A stretch of DNA of 64,000 bases, taken from the NCBI RefSeq assembly GCF_000687915.1, contig NZ_JHZY01000004.1, positions 441,501 to 505,500 on the forward strand. Reading direction: 5' to 3'. This document shows positions 27,695 through 38,363 of the stretch, one piece after another (within the stretch, counting starts at the first letter, position 1; every line of letters begins with the position of its first letter). The position numbers and the translations under genes are program-made. The DNA is from Leeuwenhoekiella sp. MAR_2009_132 (GTDB taxonomy: Bacteria; Bacteroidota; Bacteroidia; Flavobacteriales; Flavobacteriaceae). The notes beneath the pieces are model-generated. The model did no database searches. It saw nothing but the letters and a program-made list of their open reading frames with translations, and was not told where the DNA came from.

Positions 27695-28687
27695 CTAGTC
27701 TTTATCTAATTTGTATTTTGAAAGATCCATACCGAAGTTTAAACCCTTTACGTTCACAAGCTCTTCAAGCTCTGTAAGTGATTTTTTTCCGAAATTACGG
27801 AACTTCATAAGATCATTCTTATTATAAGAAACTAAGTCTCCAAGAGTTTCAACTTCAGCAGCTTTTAAACAGTTAAGTGCACGTACAGATAAATCCATAT
27901 CCACTAATTTAGTTTTAAGCAATTGACGCATATGTAAAGATTCCTCATCATAAGTTTCAGTCTGAGCAATCTCATCTGCCTCAAGGGTGATGCGCTCATC
28001 AGAAAACAACATAAAATGGTGAATCAATGTTTTTGCAGCTTCTGTTAAAGCCTCTTTAGGATGAATAGAACCGTCAGTGATGATTTCAAAAACTAATTTC
28101 TCATAATCCGTTTTTTGCTCAACACGAAAGTTTTCTATACTATACTTTACATTTTTAATTGGAGTATATATCGAATCTGTAAAGATAGTACCTATTGGAG
28201 CATTTTGCTTTTTGTTCTCTTCAGCAGGAACATAACCACGACCTTTCTCTACCGTGATCTCCATGTTGATGTTAACTTTCTTCTCCATATTGCAAATAAC
28301 CAATTCTGGATTAAGAATTTGAAAACCAGAAATAAATTTCTGGAAATCTCCTGCAGTTAACTGTTCTTTATCAGAAACAGAGATTGTTACAGTCTCATTA
28401 TCTATCTCATCAATCTGTCTTTTAAAACGTACTTGCTTAAGATTAAGAATGATTTCAGTAAAGTCTTCTACAACTCCCGCAATAGTTGAAAACTCATGAT
28501 CTACACCCTCTACGCGTACAGATGTAATAGCAAAACCTTCTAAAGAAGAAAGTAATACTCTACGTAGCGCGTTACCAACAGTCAAACCGTAACCTGGCTC
28601 TAAAGGTCTGAATTCAAACTTACCTTCAAAGTCGGTAGAGTCTATCATTATGACTTTATCGGGCTTCTGGAAATTTAGTAATGCCAT
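27695..28687 (-). CDS. rpoA: RNA polymerase alpha subunit
   Basis: A 330-residue alpha subunit. The N-terminal dimerisation domain ([20 protein letters not shown] near residues 30-50) nucleates polymerase assembly, and the C-terminal domain ([21 protein letters not shown], then [13 protein letters not shown]) contacts DNA and activators. It lies between rpsD and rplQ, the normal alpha-operon position. Confidence 0.98.
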   Translation of the reverse strand: MALLNFQKPDKVIMIDSTDFEGKFEFRPLEPGYGLTVGNALRRVLLSSLEGFAITSVRVEGVDHEFSTIAGVVEDFTEIILNLKQVRFKRQIDEIDNETVTISVSDKEQLTAGDFQKFISGFQILNPELVICNMEKKVNINMEITVEKGRGYVPAEENKKQNAPIGTIFTDSIYTPIKNVKYSIENFRVEQKTDYEKLVFEIITDGSIHPKEALTEAAKTLIHHFMLFSDERITLEADEIAQTETYDEESLHMRQLLKTKLVDMDLSVRALNCLKAAEVETLGDLVSYNKNDLMKFRNFGKKSLTELEELVNVKGLNFGMDLSKYKLDKD

Positions 28688-28713
28688 ATTATGTTTTCTA
28701 AGAGTTGTTATTA

Positions 28714-29319
28714 TTATTTAGAGTACAATTCAACGATGAATTGCTCGTTGATATTTTCAGGTATCTGAATACGTTCAGGAACCGAAACGAATGTACCTTG
28801 TTTGGTGTCATTATTCCAAGTGATCCACTCATAAACGTGGCTTGCATTTGAAAGAGAATCCTGTATAGCTGTCAAAGATTTTGACTTCTCACGTACAGCG
28901 ATCGTATCACCAGCTTTTACTTGATAAGAAGGAATGTTTACTAATTCTCCATTAACAGTAATATGTCTGTGCGATACAAATTGACGTGCAGATCTTCTAG
29001 AAGGAGCAATACCCATTCTATAAACTACATTGTCTAAACGAGATTCACATAATTGTAATAACACAACCCCGGTAATACCAGTAGAACGAGTTGCTTTTTC
29101 AAACATATTACGGAATTGATTTTCTAAAATCCCGTAAGTATATTTTGCTTTTTGCTTCTCTTGAAGTTGTATTGCATATTCAGACTTTTTACCACGGCGT
29201 CTGTTGTTTCCGTGTTGACCTGGAGGATAATTTCTTTTTTCAAAAGATTTGTCATCTCCAAAAATTGCTTCGCCAAATTTACGAGCGATTTTAGTTTTAG
29301 GACCGGTATATCTTGCCAT
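28714..29319 (-). CDS. rpsD: 30S ribosomal protein S4
   Basis: A 201-residue primary 16S rRNA-binding protein with an S4 domain ([22 protein letters not shown], around residues 90-112 in part). In many bacteria S4 represses its own operon by binding mRNA. Here a 91-base spacer with small hairpins precedes the gene, longer than most spacings in the cluster. Confidence 0.98.
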   Translation of the reverse strand: MARYTGPKTKIARKFGEAIFGDDKSFEKRNYPPGQHGNNRRRGKKSEYAIQLQEKQKAKYTYGILENQFRNMFEKATRSTGITGVVLLQLCESRLDNVVYRMGIAPSRRSARQFVSHRHITVNGELVNIPSYQVKAGDTIAVREKSKSLTAIQDSLSNASHVYEWITWNNDTKQGTFVSVPERIQIPENINEQFIVELYSK

Positions 29320-29410
29320 TCTAATAAATAATTTGTGGGGTGATTAAGGAATTAAGGTCTAGTCCTTCGCAAAATCGTTGATCCCCGATTGATATAAAAT
29401 AAATAATTAA

Positions 29411-29833
29411 TTAAACTCTTCTACGCTTAGGAGGGCGACATCCATTATGTGGTAATGGTGTAACGTCTACGATTTCTGTAACTTCGATACCACTATTGTG
29501 GATAGAACGTATAGCAGATTCACGACCATTACCTGGTCCTTTTACATAAACTTTAACCTTACGTAAACCAGCTTCGTGAGCCACTTTACTTGCATCCTCT
29601 GCAGCTAATTGTGCTGCATAAGGAGTGTTTTTCTTAGAACCTCTAAAGCCCATTTTACCGGCTGAAGACCAAGAAACAACATCACCTTTCTTATTTGTCA
29701 AAGAAATTAAGATATTATTGAACGATGCTGAAATATGTGCTTCACCTATCGACTCAACAATTACCTTGCGCTTTTTTGTACCTTTAGTAGCTTTTGCGCC
29801 TTTTCCTCCACCTTTAGTGTTTTGCTTTGCCAT
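29411..29833 (-). CDS. rpsK: 30S ribosomal protein S11
   Basis: A 140-residue platform protein of the small subunit with the conserved C-terminal [16 protein letters not shown]. It carries a Gly/Lys-rich N-terminal extension (about 18 residues), which accounts for its being slightly longer than the E. coli protein. It lies 9 bases after rpsM. Confidence 0.98.
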   Translation of the reverse strand: MAKQNTKGGGKGAKATKGTKKRKVIVESIGEAHISASFNNILISLTNKKGDVVSWSSAGKMGFRGSKKNTPYAAQLAAEDASKVAHEAGLRKVKVYVKGPGNGRESAIRSIHNSGIEVTEIVDVTPLPHNGCRPPKRRRV

Positions 29834-29842
29834 TGTTACTTA

Positions 29843-30217
29843 TTATTTAGTTGCCTTTTTCTTGTTAGCAACCGTTTTACGCTTACCTTTTCTGGTTCTT
29901 GAGTTGTTTTTGGTACGTTGACCACGTAATGGTAAACCAGAACGGTGTCTGATACCACGGTAACAACCAATATCCATAAGACGCTTAATACTCATTGAAA
30001 CTTCACTTCTAAGTTCACCTTCAATCTTATAAGAACCTACAGCATCACGAATACGACCTATTTGATCATCATCCCACTCGTTTACTTTTAAATTCTCATC
30101 AACATCTGCCTGAGCCAATATCTTCTGAGCTCTGCTATTTCCGATTCCAAAGATGTACGTCAAAGCGATTACACCTCTCTTTTGTTTTGGGATATCTACC
30201 CCTGCAATTCTAGCCAT
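29843..30217 (-). CDS. rpsM: 30S ribosomal protein S13
   Basis: A 124-residue head protein that contacts P-site tRNA and S19. The N-terminus [20 protein letters not shown] and the helix-two-turn-helix region around [18 protein letters not shown] are standard. The basic tail ends in KKATK. It follows rpmJ by 5 bases. Confidence 0.98.
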   Translation of the reverse strand: MARIAGVDIPKQKRGVIALTYIFGIGNSRAQKILAQADVDENLKVNEWDDDQIGRIRDAVGSYKIEGELRSEVSMSIKRLMDIGCYRGIRHRSGLPLRGQRTKNNSRTRKGKRKTVANKKKATK

Positions 30218-30222
30218 AATCC

Positions 30223-30339
30223 TTAACCTTGTCTTTGTTTGAACTTAGGGTTCTTTTTATTAATAACGTATAATCTTCCTTTGCGACGTACAATCTTGCA
30301 GTCTGCACTTCTTTTCTTTACTGATGCTCTTACTTTCAT
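30223..30339 (-). CDS. rpmJ: 50S ribosomal protein L36 (zinc-free form)
   Basis: A 38-residue protein read on the minus strand, starting [19 protein letters not shown] and ending PKFKQRQG. It has one Cys only, so the four-ligand zinc site of the canonical form is missing and it belongs to the zinc-independent type. It sits in the usual place between infA and rpsM, with 5 bases on each side. Confidence 0.95.
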   Translation of the reverse strand: MKVRASVKKRSADCKIVRRKGRLYVINKKNPKFKQRQG

Positions 30340-30344
30340 CTTGT

Positions 30345-30560
30345 CTAGTATCTATAAGTTATACGAGCCTTTGATAAATCGTATGGGCTCATTTCTAGTT
30401 TTACTTTATCTCCAGGTAATAATTTAATATAATGCATACGCATCTTACCTGAGATATGCGCAGTCACAATGTGACCATTTTCGAGTTCAACTCTAAACAT
30501 TGCGTTAGACAATGCTTCAATTATTGAACCGTCTTGTTCTATTGCTTGTTGTTTTGCCAT
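30345..30560 (-). CDS. infA: Translation initiation factor IF-1
   Basis: A 71-residue single OB-fold protein that occupies the ribosomal A site during initiation ([20 protein letters not shown] at the start, and [21 protein letters not shown]). Its start codon overlaps the secY stop by one base, so the two are translationally coupled. No map gene lies between secY and infA. Confidence 0.98.
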   Translation of the reverse strand: MAKQQAIEQDGSIIEALSNAMFRVELENGHIVTAHISGKMRMHYIKLLPGDKVKLEMSPYDLSKARITYRY

Positions 30561-31897
30561 TATGCTACTGCTTTTCGATTTTTACCTGACTTCATTAAGC
30601 CATCGTAATGTCTATTTAGTAAATAAGAATTTACTTGTTGCATAGTATCTATTGCTACACCTACAAGAATAAGCAAAGAAGTACCACCATAAAAAAGTGC
30701 CCAACCTTGTTGCATTCCTAAAACACTTACAGCAACCGCAGGAAAAACAGCAATCAATGCTAAAAATATTGATCCGGGTAGCGTAATCTGAGACATAATT
30801 CTGTCTAAATATTCAGAAGTCTCTGTACCTGGTCGAATACCTGCTATAAAACCACCACTTCTTTTTAAATCATCTGCCATTTTATTAGTAGGCACCGTGA
30901 TTGCTGTATAGAAGTAAGTAAAAATTATAATTAATAATGCAAAAACAAAGTTGTACCAAAAACCAAATATATTTGTGAATTCAGCAGCAACTGATTGTGC
31001 AGTGGTAGATTCTGATAAACCAATAACAGCACCAGGAATAAACATAATCGCCTGAGCAAATATGATAGGCATAACACCAGAAGCATTAAGCTTTAATGGA
31101 ATATACTGTCTACTTCCAAAAACGTTACGCTCATAACTCCCACTTGCAGTTCTACGTGCATATTGTACCGGTATCTGTCTAACTGCCATTACTAATAATA
31201 CAGAAAGAAGAATTATAACAAACCAAATTACGAGCTCTATGAGGATCATAATCAAACCACCATTAGATTCAGAAACTCTTGAAATCCACTCCTGAATAAA
31301 TGATTGAGGTAATCTTGCTATAATACCCACCATAATTAGTAGTGAAATACCATTACCTATACCTTTATCAGTTATTTTTTCACCTAACCACATTGCAAAT
31401 ACACAACCTGTAGTCAAAATAATAACTGAAGAAATAATGAAGGTAACATTACTTCCCATAACAAAAGCATCAGCAGGAAGTATATTAAACAAGTTGGTTA
31501 TATAACCAGGTCCTTGAATAAGAGTTATTGCAATGGTTAACCAACGTGTAATTTGGTTAATTTTACGACGACCACTTTCTCCTTCTTTTTGTAGCTTCTG
31601 TAAATAAGGTACAGCAATACCCATAAGCTGCACAACAATAGATGCAGAAATATAAGGCATAATACCTAAAGCAAATACAGAGGCATTTGAAAATGCCCCA
31701 CCTGTAAATGCATTTAGTAACCCAAGTAAACCTCCGTCTGTCTGAGCAGACAAGTTGGCTAATTGAGATGCATCAATACCTGGAAGAACTATTTGAGCCC
31801 CAAAACGGTATACTAATAGTAAACCGAGGGTTAGAAGAATACGATTCTTCAACTCTTCTATTTTCCAGATATTCTTAATCGTTTCTATAGCCTTCAT
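30560..31897 (-). CDS. secY: Preprotein translocase subunit SecY
   Basis: A 445-residue core of the Sec channel with ten membrane helices in the inner membrane. Clear signatures are LPGIDASQL, the [17 protein letters not shown] helix and [14 protein letters not shown]. It is placed after rplO, as in most bacteria. The partners SecE and SecG are not in this window. Confidence 0.98.
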   Translation of the reverse strand: MKAIETIKNIWKIEELKNRILLTLGLLLVYRFGAQIVLPGIDASQLANLSAQTDGGLLGLLNAFTGGAFSNASVFALGIMPYISASIVVQLMGIAVPYLQKLQKEGESGRRKINQITRWLTIAITLIQGPGYITNLFNILPADAFVMGSNVTFIISSVIILTTGCVFAMWLGEKITDKGIGNGISLLIMVGIIARLPQSFIQEWISRVSESNGGLIMILIELVIWFVIILLSVLLVMAVRQIPVQYARRTASGSYERNVFGSRQYIPLKLNASGVMPIIFAQAIMFIPGAVIGLSESTTAQSVAAEFTNIFGFWYNFVFALLIIIFTYFYTAITVPTNKMADDLKRSGGFIAGIRPGTETSEYLDRIMSQITLPGSIFLALIAVFPAVAVSVLGMQQGWALFYGGTSLLILVGVAIDTMQQVNSYLLNRHYDGLMKSGKNRKAVA

Positions 31898-31908
31898 ACT
31901 AAATAATG

Positions 31909-32361
31909 TTATAAAGTTACTGCTTCTCCGCCTGCTGCTTCTATAGCTTTTTGTGCTGAGGCTGTAAATTTATGAACACTAATCTTCAATTTAGCTTTTA
32001 GCTCTCCACGACCTAAAATTTTCACTAAGTCATTTTTACCTACTAATCTGTTCTGAACCAAAACATCAATAGTAACTTCGTCCTGGATTCTTCCAGCGTC
32101 AACATACTCTTGCAAAGTATCAAGGTTTACACCTGAAAATTCCTTACGGTTTACATTTGTAAAACCAAATTTAGGAACACGTCTTTGAAGTGGCATTTGA
32201 CCACCTTCAAAACCTACTTTCTTAGAATATCCTGATCGTGACTTCGCACCTTTGTGCCCACGGCCAGCGGTTCCGCCATTTCCTGTAGCTTCACCACGAC
32301 CTCGCCTGCTGTCGTTCTTTTTTACCGAGCCTGCTGCCGGTTTTAGATTGTTTAAACCCAT
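31909..32361 (-). CDS. rplO: 50S ribosomal protein L15
   Basis: A 150-residue protein with the Gly/Arg-rich N-terminal extension (SRRGRGEATGNGGTAGRGHK) that threads into 23S rRNA and a globular C-terminal domain. It lies 14 bases after rpmD and 11 bases before secY. Confidence 0.98.
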   Translation of the reverse strand: MGLNNLKPAAGSVKKNDSRRGRGEATGNGGTAGRGHKGAKSRSGYSKKVGFEGGQMPLQRRVPKFGFTNVNRKEFSGVNLDTLQEYVDAGRIQDEVTIDVLVQNRLVGKNDLVKILGRGELKAKLKISVHKFTASAQKAIEAAGGEAVTL

Positions 32362-32375
32362 TTCTCTAATAATGT

Positions 32376-32555
32376 TTAAGCTTCCTCTACAGAAACTAAA
32401 TGACTTACTTTATTTACCATTCCAAGTATATTAGGAGTATTTTCATGCTCCACTACCTGATTCATTTTTTTAAGACCTAAAGCCTCAAGAGTTCTCTTCT
32501 GGTTTTGCGTACGATTGATCGCACTTTTAACCTTAGTTACTTTTATTTTTGCCAT
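32376..32555 (-). CDS. rpmD: 50S ribosomal protein L30
   Basis: A 59-residue ferredoxin-like protein (MAKIKVTKVKSAINRTQNQ at the start, then LEALGLKKMNQVVEHEN). The ATG at 32555 is chosen because the family begins with this segment; an upstream in-frame ATG at 32588 would add 11 residues and overlap rpsE. Confidence 0.96.
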   Translation of the reverse strand: MAKIKVTKVKSAINRTQNQKRTLEALGLKKMNQVVEHENTPNILGMVNKVSHLVSVEEA

Positions 32556-32565
32556 TGTCTTAAAA

Positions 32566-33090
32566 TTATCCTTTAAAAACTTTATCAAGAGAAATTCCTC
32601 TCTGTTTAGCTACGGTTTCAGCACTTCTTAATTGTAAGAGTGCGTCAAAGGTAGCCTTTACCACGTTATGTGGGTTAGAAGATCCTTGATTTTTAGAAAG
32701 TACATCGTGAATACCCACTGCTTCAAGTACTGAACGAATCGCACCACCGGCAATTACTCCTGTACCAGGAGCTGCAGGCATAAGTAGCACTCGTGCACCA
32801 CCATATTTACCTTTTTGCTCGTGAGGTATGGTACTTTTACTAAGTGGAATACGTACTAAGTTCTTTTTAGCATCTTCGACCGCCTTAGCTATCGCACTGG
32901 CAACATCCTTAGATTTACCAAGACCTTGACCTACTACTCCACTTTCATCACCAACTACAACAATAGCAGAAAAACCAAAAGCTCTACCACCCTTTGTTAC
33001 CTTAGTAACACGTTGAACACCTACTAAACGGTCTTTAAGATCTAATCCGCTTGGTTTTACTAACTCTACGTTTTTATATTTTTGATACAT
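32566..33090 (-). CDS. rpsE: 30S ribosomal protein S5
   Basis: A 174-residue protein involved in decoding fidelity. The N-terminal double-stranded RNA-binding-like domain carries the loop [18 protein letters not shown] and the C-terminal domain has the [16 protein letters not shown] signature. Spacing to rplR is 6 bases. Confidence 0.98.
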   Translation of the reverse strand: MYQKYKNVELVKPSGLDLKDRLVGVQRVTKVTKGGRAFGFSAIVVVGDESGVVGQGLGKSKDVASAIAKAVEDAKKNLVRIPLSKSTIPHEQKGKYGGARVLLMPAAPGTGVIAGGAIRSVLEAVGIHDVLSKNQGSSNPHNVVKATFDALLQLRSAETVAKQRGISLDKVFKG

Positions 33091-33096
33091 AACTTC

Positions 33097-33453
33097 TTAG
33101 AATTTTAATCCGCCTTCTCGGGCTCCTTCTGCTAATTGTTTTACTCTACCATGATACAGGTAACCTCCACGGTCAAATGCTACCGCTTCTACACCTGCCT
33201 CTTTAGCCTTCTCTGCGATTGCCTTACCTACAAGCTTAGCGATCTCTGCTTTATTTTCCTCAGATGAAGAGAATCCTTTATCACGAGATGATGCTGCAGT
33301 TATAGTTTTACCCGTAGTATCATCAATGATCTGCGCGTAAATCTCTTTATTACTTCTATATACAGAAAGTCTTGGACGTTCTGCAGTACCCACAAGAGCC
33401 TTACGGATTCTGAGACGTATTTTGTTTCTTCTAGTGTATTTTGAAAATGCCAT
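33097..33453 (-). CDS. rplR: 50S ribosomal protein L18
   Basis: A 118-residue 5S rRNA-binding protein with [20 protein letters not shown] near residue 30 and the C-terminal [20 protein letters not shown]. Order and spacing are those of the spc operon. Confidence 0.98.
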   Translation of the reverse strand: MAFSKYTRRNKIRLRIRKALVGTAERPRLSVYRSNKEIYAQIIDDTTGKTITAASSRDKGFSSSEENKAEIAKLVGKAIAEKAKEAGVEAVAFDRGGYLYHGRVKQLAEGAREGGLKF

Positions 33454-33465
33454 AACGCTATTTTA

Positions 33466-34008
33466 TTATGCAGATTTACCTGCTTTTCTTCTTAATTGCT
33501 CTCCTACAAATTTGATACCTTTTCCTTTGTAAGGCTCTGGCTTACGGAAGCCTCTAATCTTCGCTGCAACTTGACCAACTAATTGTTTGTCAAATGAAGT
33601 AAGCTTTACGATTGGGTTCTTACCTTTATCGCTTACTGTTTCAACAGTAACCTCTGGCGCAACTTCCAAAACAATATTGTGTGAATAACCTAAAGCCAAA
33701 TCTAATTTTTGACCTTGGTTACTAGCTCTATAACCTACACCTACTAACTCTAGTGATTTAGTGTAACCATTAGCTACACCTTCAATCATATTTGCTATTA
33801 AAGCACGGTATAAACCATGTTTTGCCTTATCCTCTTTTTTATCGGAAGAACGCTCCAGGGTGATTACACCCTCTTCAATTTTTATATCTATGTTAGAATA
33901 CTCTTGCTTAAGCTCTCCTAACTTTCCTTTTACAGTAATTATACCATCTGTTACATCAACAGTAACACCAGCTGGTATCGTAATTGGGTTTTTTCCTATT
34001 CTTGACAT
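33466..34008 (-). CDS. rplF: 50S ribosomal protein L6
   Basis: A 180-residue protein with two similar domains, near the factor-binding centre. It starts MSRIGKNPITIPAGVTV, and the second domain ends in PEPYKGKGIKFVGEQLRRKAG (in part). Length is standard. Confidence 0.98.
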   Translation of the reverse strand: MSRIGKNPITIPAGVTVDVTDGIITVKGKLGELKQEYSNIDIKIEEGVITLERSSDKKEDKAKHGLYRALIANMIEGVANGYTKSLELVGVGYRASNQGQKLDLALGYSHNIVLEVAPEVTVETVSDKGKNPIVKLTSFDKQLVGQVAAKIRGFRKPEPYKGKGIKFVGEQLRRKAGKSA

Positions 34009-34028
34009 TGCTCTGTTCTTTTAACTGA

Positions 34029-34427
34029 TTAATATACGTAGCAAAGTACTTCTCCTCCTACATTCTCTTGTTGAGCCTGCTTTCCTGTCATTACTCCTTT
34101 TGAAGTAGATACAATAGAGATACCTAAACCATTAAGAATACGTGGCACTTCTTTAGAAGAAGAATATTTACGTAAACCTGGCTTACTTATTCTCTGAATG
34201 TCCTTGATAACAGAGTCCTTAGTCTCTTTATCGTACTTCAAAGCAATCTTAATGCTGCCTTGAGCGGTTTTATCTTCAAATTTGTAACTTAAAATATAAC
34301 CTTGATCAAATAAGATCTTGGTTATTTCTTTTTTCAAGTTAGAAGCAGGTATCTCCACAACTCGGTGGTTTGCTGCTGCTGCGTTTCTAATCCTAGTTAG
34401 AAAATCTGCAATAGTATCTGTATACAT
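34029..34427 (-). CDS. rpsH: 30S ribosomal protein S8
   Basis: A 132-residue primary 16S rRNA-binding protein (DTIADFLTRIRNAAAANHR at the start, and the conserved C-terminal STSKGVMTGKQAQ). In E. coli S8 represses the spc operon. Here a 74-base spacer holding a hairpin precedes the gene. Confidence 0.98.
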   Translation of the reverse strand: MYTDTIADFLTRIRNAAAANHRVVEIPASNLKKEITKILFDQGYILSYKFEDKTAQGSIKIALKYDKETKDSVIKDIQRISKPGLRKYSSSKEVPRILNGLGISIVSTSKGVMTGKQAQQENVGGEVLCYVY

Positions 34428-34441
34428 TTATATAAAATTGC

Positions 34442-34487
34442 GGTTTTGGTTTTTTATAATGAACTATTCAGAATAAAACCTAAAACC
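34442..34487 (-). ncRNA. Hairpin in the rpsN-rpsH spacer, possible S8 control element
   Basis: On the minus strand GGTTTT-A-GGTTTT (34475-34487) can pair with AAAACCAAAACC (34442-34453), giving a 12-bp stem with one bulged A and a loop of about 21 bases. It lies just upstream of rpsH. Most spacers in the cluster are shorter than 25 bases, so the structure stands out. Regulatory use is inferred. Confidence 0.4.
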
Positions 34488-34501
34488 AATTTATTCTTAT
34501 T

Positions 34502-34771
34502 TTACCAGCTTGCTTTTTTAACACCTGGTATAAGACCTTGATTAGCCATTTCACGGAAAGTTACACGTGAAAGACCAAAAGTTCTCATATATCCCTTAGG
34601 ACGTCCTGTTATTTTACAACGATTATGTTGACGAACAGGAGATGAATTTTTAGGCAGCTTTTGCAATGCTTCATAATCACCAGCTTCTTTTAAAGCCTTT
34701 CTTTTTTCTGCATATTTGGCTGCAAGTTTCTCACGCTTTCTCTCGCGAGCTTTCATTGATTCCTTTGCCAT
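34502..34771 (-). CDS. rpsN: 30S ribosomal protein S14 (zinc-free form)
   Basis: An 89-residue protein of the long form, without the paired CxxC zinc motif. It contains [20 protein letters not shown] and the C-terminal [15 protein letters not shown]. It lies 2 bases after rplE. Confidence 0.98.
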   Translation of the reverse strand: MAKESMKARERKREKLAAKYAEKRKALKEAGDYEALQKLPKNSSPVRQHNRCKITGRPKGYMRTFGLSRVTFREMANQGLIPGVKKASW

Positions 34772-34773
34772 AA

Positions 34774-35325
34774 TTACTTCTTTTTAAAGGGCATTCCCAA
34801 TTGAGTTAATAATGCTTTTGCTTCTTTATCAGTTTCCGCAGAAGTTTCAAAGGTAACATTCATACCTTCAATTTTACGAACTTTATCGATATCAATTTCA
34901 GGAAATATTATTTGCTCTGTAATACCTAAGCTGTAGTTACCACGACCGTCAAATCCTGTTGCGTTAATACCGTTAAAATCTCTTACTCGAGGTAGTGCAG
35001 ATGTAATTAAACGATCTAAGAACTCATACATGCGCTCACCGCGCAATGTAACTTTTGCTCCAATAGGCATACCCTTACGTAATTTAAAAGCAGCAACATC
35101 TTTTTTAGACATTGTTGCCACTGCTTTTTGACCAGCAATTGTTGTTAATTCTTCTACAGAATAATCAATCAATTTTTTATCAGCTACAGCCGCACCTACT
35201 CCTCTAGAGATTACGATCTTTTTTAATTTAGGAACCTGCATAACATTTGCATACCCAAATTCTTCTTTTAGAGCCGCAATTACACGCTCATTATATTCCG
35301 TCTTTAGTCTTGAAATGTAAGCCAT
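34774..35325 (-). CDS. rplE: 50S ribosomal protein L5
   Basis: A 183-residue 5S rRNA-binding protein that contacts P-site tRNA. It has [20 protein letters not shown] and the C-terminal [16 protein letters not shown]. Spacing to rplX is 2 bases. Confidence 0.98.
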   Translation of the reverse strand: MAYISRLKTEYNERVIAALKEEFGYANVMQVPKLKKIVISRGVGAAVADKKLIDYSVEELTTIAGQKAVATMSKKDVAAFKLRKGMPIGAKVTLRGERMYEFLDRLITSALPRVRDFNGINATGFDGRGNYSLGITEQIIFPEIDIDKVRKIEGMNVTFETSAETDKEAKALLTQLGMPFKKK

Positions 35326-35327
35326 AA

Positions 35328-35639
35328 CTAAATTACTTCATTTGATTTTTTAGAAAAACGCACTTTCTTATCACCTTCCATACGGTAACCTACACGAGTA
35401 GCATCACCATTACCATCTACAAGAGATAGATTTGAAATATGTAGAGCTGCCTCTTTCTTTGCAATACCACCTTGAGGATTTGAAGCACTTGGCTTCTCGT
35501 GTTTAGACACTAAATTAACCCCTTCAACGATTGCTTTGTTCTTATCTTTAATAACGCGCTGTACTTTACCTTCCTCACCTTTGTGATCTCCAGCAGTAAC
35601 TCGTACGGTATCGCCAACTTTTATTTTAAGCTTTGTCAT
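35328..35639 (-). CDS. rplX: 50S ribosomal protein L24
   Basis: A 103-residue assembly-initiator protein with a KOW motif at the N-terminus ([20 protein letters not shown]). It lies 12 bases after rplN. Confidence 0.98.
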   Translation of the reverse strand: MTKLKIKVGDTVRVTAGDHKGEEGKVQRVIKDKNKAIVEGVNLVSKHEKPSASNPQGGIAKKEAALHISNLSLVDGNGDATRVGYRMEGDKKVRFSKKSNEVI

Positions 35640-35651
35640 CTTACTTCTGTA

Positions 35652-36020
35652 TTAAAGCACCTCTGGCGCTAATGATACAATCTTCATGAATTGCTTATCA
35701 CGAAGCTCTCTCGCTACAGGACCAAATACACGAGTTCCGCGCATTTCTCCTTGAGCATTTAACAACACACAAGCATTATCATCAAAACGGATATATGACC
35801 CATCTGGACGACGTACTTCTTTGCGTGTACGCACAACAACTGCAGTAGAAACGGCACCTTTCTTTACTTGACCGTTTGGAGTTGCATCTTTTACAGAAAC
35901 AACTATTTTATCACCTACAGAAGCATATCTTCTTTTTGTACCACCTAACACTCTAATCGTCAAAACTTCTTTTGCACCAGTGTTATCAGCTACTCTTAAT
36001 CTTGATTCTTGTTGTAACAT
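35652..36020 (-). CDS. rplN: 50S ribosomal protein L14
   Basis: A 122-residue protein of the subunit interface. It starts [20 protein letters not shown], and the C-terminus is [23 protein letters not shown] in part. It lies 2 bases after rpsQ. Confidence 0.98.
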   Translation of the reverse strand: MLQQESRLRVADNTGAKEVLTIRVLGGTKRRYASVGDKIVVSVKDATPNGQVKKGAVSTAVVVRTRKEVRRPDGSYIRFDDNACVLLNAQGEMRGTRVFGPVARELRDKQFMKIVSLAPEVL

Positions 36021-36022
36021 AA

Positions 36023-36280
36023 TTACTTAGCTCTTTCAATTATTTCTACAAGTCTCCAACTTTTAGATTTACTTAAAGGTCTAGTTTCCATAATCCTTAC
36101 TGTATCTCCTATGTTGCAGTCGTTTTGCTCGTCGTGTGCTACGTACTTTTTCGTTTTTAAAACGAATTTACCATACATAGGGTGTTTTACCTTTTTAACT
36201 TCAGCAACCACAATTGATTTCTGCATTTTATTGCTGGTAACAACACCTATACGTTCTTTTCTTAAATTTCTTTTTTCCAT
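36023..36280 (-). CDS. rpsQ: 30S ribosomal protein S17
   Basis: An 85-residue OB-fold protein that binds 16S rRNA ([20 protein letters not shown], and the C-terminal [18 protein letters not shown]). The ATG at 36280 is preferred over one at 36292 that overlaps the rpmC stop, because the family starts [10 protein letters not shown]. Confidence 0.96.
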   Translation of the reverse strand: MEKRNLRKERIGVVTSNKMQKSIVVAEVKKVKHPMYGKFVLKTKKYVAHDEQNDCNIGDTVRIMETRPLSKSKSWRLVEIIERAK

Positions 36281-36291
36281 CTTAAGCAGCA

Positions 36292-36483
36292 TTATTGTAA
36301 TTCGCGTTTTGTCAGCTCAGTAGCAATACGTGCTACAGATCTTCTTAGACCTCTAAGCTGAATGGGATTTTCCAAAGGAGAAATAGCATGTGCCATTTTT
36401 AAATCGGTATAAGCTCTTTTCGCTTTTACTAACTCTTCCTGTAATTCTGCTACAGATAGTTCTTTTACTTCTGATTGTTTCAT
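36292..36483 (-). CDS. rpmC: 50S ribosomal protein L29
   Basis: A 63-residue two-helix protein near the exit of the peptide tunnel ([20 protein letters not shown]). Length is normal. It lies between rplP and rpsQ. Confidence 0.97.
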   Translation of the reverse strand: MKQSEVKELSVAELQEELVKAKRAYTDLKMAHAISPLENPIQLRGLRRSVARIATELTKRELQ

Positions 36484-36494
36484 TTTTCTAGAAT

Positions 36495-36917
36495 TTAGTC
36501 AGCTTGATAATCCCTAGCTACTACATATTTTGTTTTAACCGGAAGCTTTTGTGCTGCTAAACGTAATGCTTCACGAGCCACCGGCTCAGAAACACCACCT
36601 ATTTCAAACAACATTCTACCTGGCTTAACTACAGCTGCCCAGTACTCAACAGCACCTTTACCTTTACCCATACGTACTTCCAACGGCTTCTTTGTAATAG
36701 GCTTGTCTGGAAATATTCTGATCCATAAAGATCCTTCACGTTTCATAAAACGTGTTGCAGCAATACGTGCAGCTTCTATTTGTCTTGACGTAAGAAAATT
36801 AGAGTCTAATGATTTGATACCAAAAGTACCATTAGAAAGTAAATGCCCTCTTCCGGCATTACCCTTCATTCTACCCTTCTGTTGCTTACGAAACTTTGTC
36901 TTTTTAGGCTGTAACAT
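36495..36917 (-). CDS. rplP: 50S ribosomal protein L16
   Basis: A 140-residue protein near the A site ([20 protein letters not shown] at the start, [20 protein letters not shown] in the core). It is 19 bases after rpsC. Confidence 0.98.
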   Translation of the reverse strand: MLQPKKTKFRKQQKGRMKGNAGRGHLLSNGTFGIKSLDSNFLTSRQIEAARIAATRFMKREGSLWIRIFPDKPITKKPLEVRMGKGKGAVEYWAAVVKPGRMLFEIGGVSEPVAREALRLAAQKLPVKTKYVVARDYQAD

Positions 36918-36936
36918 CTCTTTTTACTTTAAAAAA

Positions 36937-37656
36937 TTACTTTCTACGGCGTGGTTTTGGTGCTCCAGCTCCACGACCGGCCTTTCCTCCTTGCTTCTTA
37001 GCAAGTCCTACTAAAGGAGATAATTCTCTCTTTCCGTAAACCTCACCTTTCATGATCCACACTTTGATACCCAATCTACCATAAGTAGTATGAGCCTCTA
37101 CCAAAGCGTAATCAATATCAGCTCTGAATGTTGATAATGGAATACGACCTTCTTTATAAGATTCTGAACGAGCCATCTCTGCCCCGTTTAAACGACCTGA
37201 GATCTGTATTTTGATACCTTCTGCATTCATACGTATTGCAGCCGCAATAGCCATCTTCGTTGCACGACGGTAAGATATACGATTCTCAATTTGACGGGCT
37301 ACTGAGGAAGCAACCAAAAAAGCGTCAAGTTCTGGACGTTTGATCTCAAAAATATTGATCTGAACTTCCTTATCTGTAATTTGTTTAAGTTCTTCTTTCA
37401 ACTTGTCTACCTCTTGACCACCTTTCCCGATAATAATACCAGGTCTTGCAGTAGTGATAGTAACGGTTACAAGCTTAAGCGTACGCTCAATAATTACTCT
37501 AGACACACTAGCCTTAGATAAACGAGCGTGAATGTACTTTCTAATCTTATCGTCTTCGGCGAGTTTATCACCGTAGTCGTTACCACCGTACCAGTTAGAT
37601 TCCCATCCTCTGATAATACCTAGGCGATTTCCGATTGGATTTGTCTTCTGTCCCAT
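36937..37656 (-). CDS. rpsC: 30S ribosomal protein S3
   Basis: A 239-residue protein of the mRNA entry tunnel. It has the KH domain ([18 protein letters not shown]) and a C-terminal domain with [14 protein letters not shown], ending in a basic tail. Confidence 0.98.
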   Translation of the reverse strand: MGQKTNPIGNRLGIIRGWESNWYGGNDYGDKLAEDDKIRKYIHARLSKASVSRVIIERTLKLVTVTITTARPGIIIGKGGQEVDKLKEELKQITDKEVQINIFEIKRPELDAFLVASSVARQIENRISYRRATKMAIAAAIRMNAEGIKIQISGRLNGAEMARSESYKEGRIPLSTFRADIDYALVEAHTTYGRLGIKVWIMKGEVYGKRELSPLVGLAKKQGGKAGRGAGAPKPRRRK

Positions 37657-37659
37657 TTA

Positions 37660-38070
37660 TTATTTGCTTTGTGTGTTATCTTTAGCAGCAAGTACCACAG
37701 TCACGTGATTGCTACGTTTTCTAATTCTATGTGCGCGACCTTGTGGTGCAGGACGTAGTCTTTTCAACATACTTCCACCATCCACTCGAATCTCCTTAAC
37801 AACTAAATCTGCATCTTCAATACTTGCATCTTCGTTTTTCTCTTGCCAATTTGCAATGGCAGAAAGAACTAACTTTTCAACACGACGAGAAGCTTCTTTA
37901 TTACTAAATTTCAATATTTGAAGCGCCTTTTCTACTTTCTGACCTCTTACTAAATCCACAACTAAGCGCATTTTACGAGGCGAAGTAGGGCAGTTGTTCA
38001 GTTTTGCAAAGGCTACACTTTTCTTAGCCTCTTTTCTCTGCTCTGCTCTTTCTTTTTTACGAACTCCCAT
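37660..38070 (-). CDS. rplV: 50S ribosomal protein L22
   Basis: A 136-residue protein that lines the exit tunnel through its beta-hairpin ([20 protein letters not shown] in the helical core, and the [20 protein letters not shown] hairpin). It has a short charged N-terminal extension. Confidence 0.98.
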   Translation of the reverse strand: MGVRKKERAEQRKEAKKSVAFAKLNNCPTSPRKMRLVVDLVRGQKVEKALQILKFSNKEASRRVEKLVLSAIANWQEKNEDASIEDADLVVKEIRVDGGSMLKRLRPAPQGRAHRIRKRSNHVTVVLAAKDNTQSK

Positions 38071-38078
38071 AGCTTCAA

Positions 38079-38357
38079 TTATTTTTTACCTTTATTTTTT
38101 GACCCAGTGTGACCTCTAAAAGATCTTGTAGGTGAAAATTCTCCTAACTTGTGACCAACCATGTTTTCTGTTACGTAAACAGGAACAAATTGACGACCGT
38201 TGTGAACTGCTATAGTTTGACCAACAAAATCTGGAGTAATCATTGATGCTCTTGACCAAGTTTTGATTACTGTTTTCTTATTAGCTTCTACATTAGCAGC
38301 TACTTTTAGCTCTAATTTATAGTGAACGTAAGGTCCTTTTTTTAATGAACGTGCCAT
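38079..38357 (-). CDS. rpsS: 30S ribosomal protein S19
   Basis: A 92-residue head protein ([19 protein letters not shown] at the start, [19 protein letters not shown] at the end). It is 6 bases after rplB. Confidence 0.98.
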   Translation of the reverse strand: MARSLKKGPYVHYKLELKVAANVEANKKTVIKTWSRASMITPDFVGQTIAVHNGRQFVPVYVTENMVGHKLGEFSPTRSFRGHTGSKNKGKK

Positions 38358-38363
38358 ATCTTA

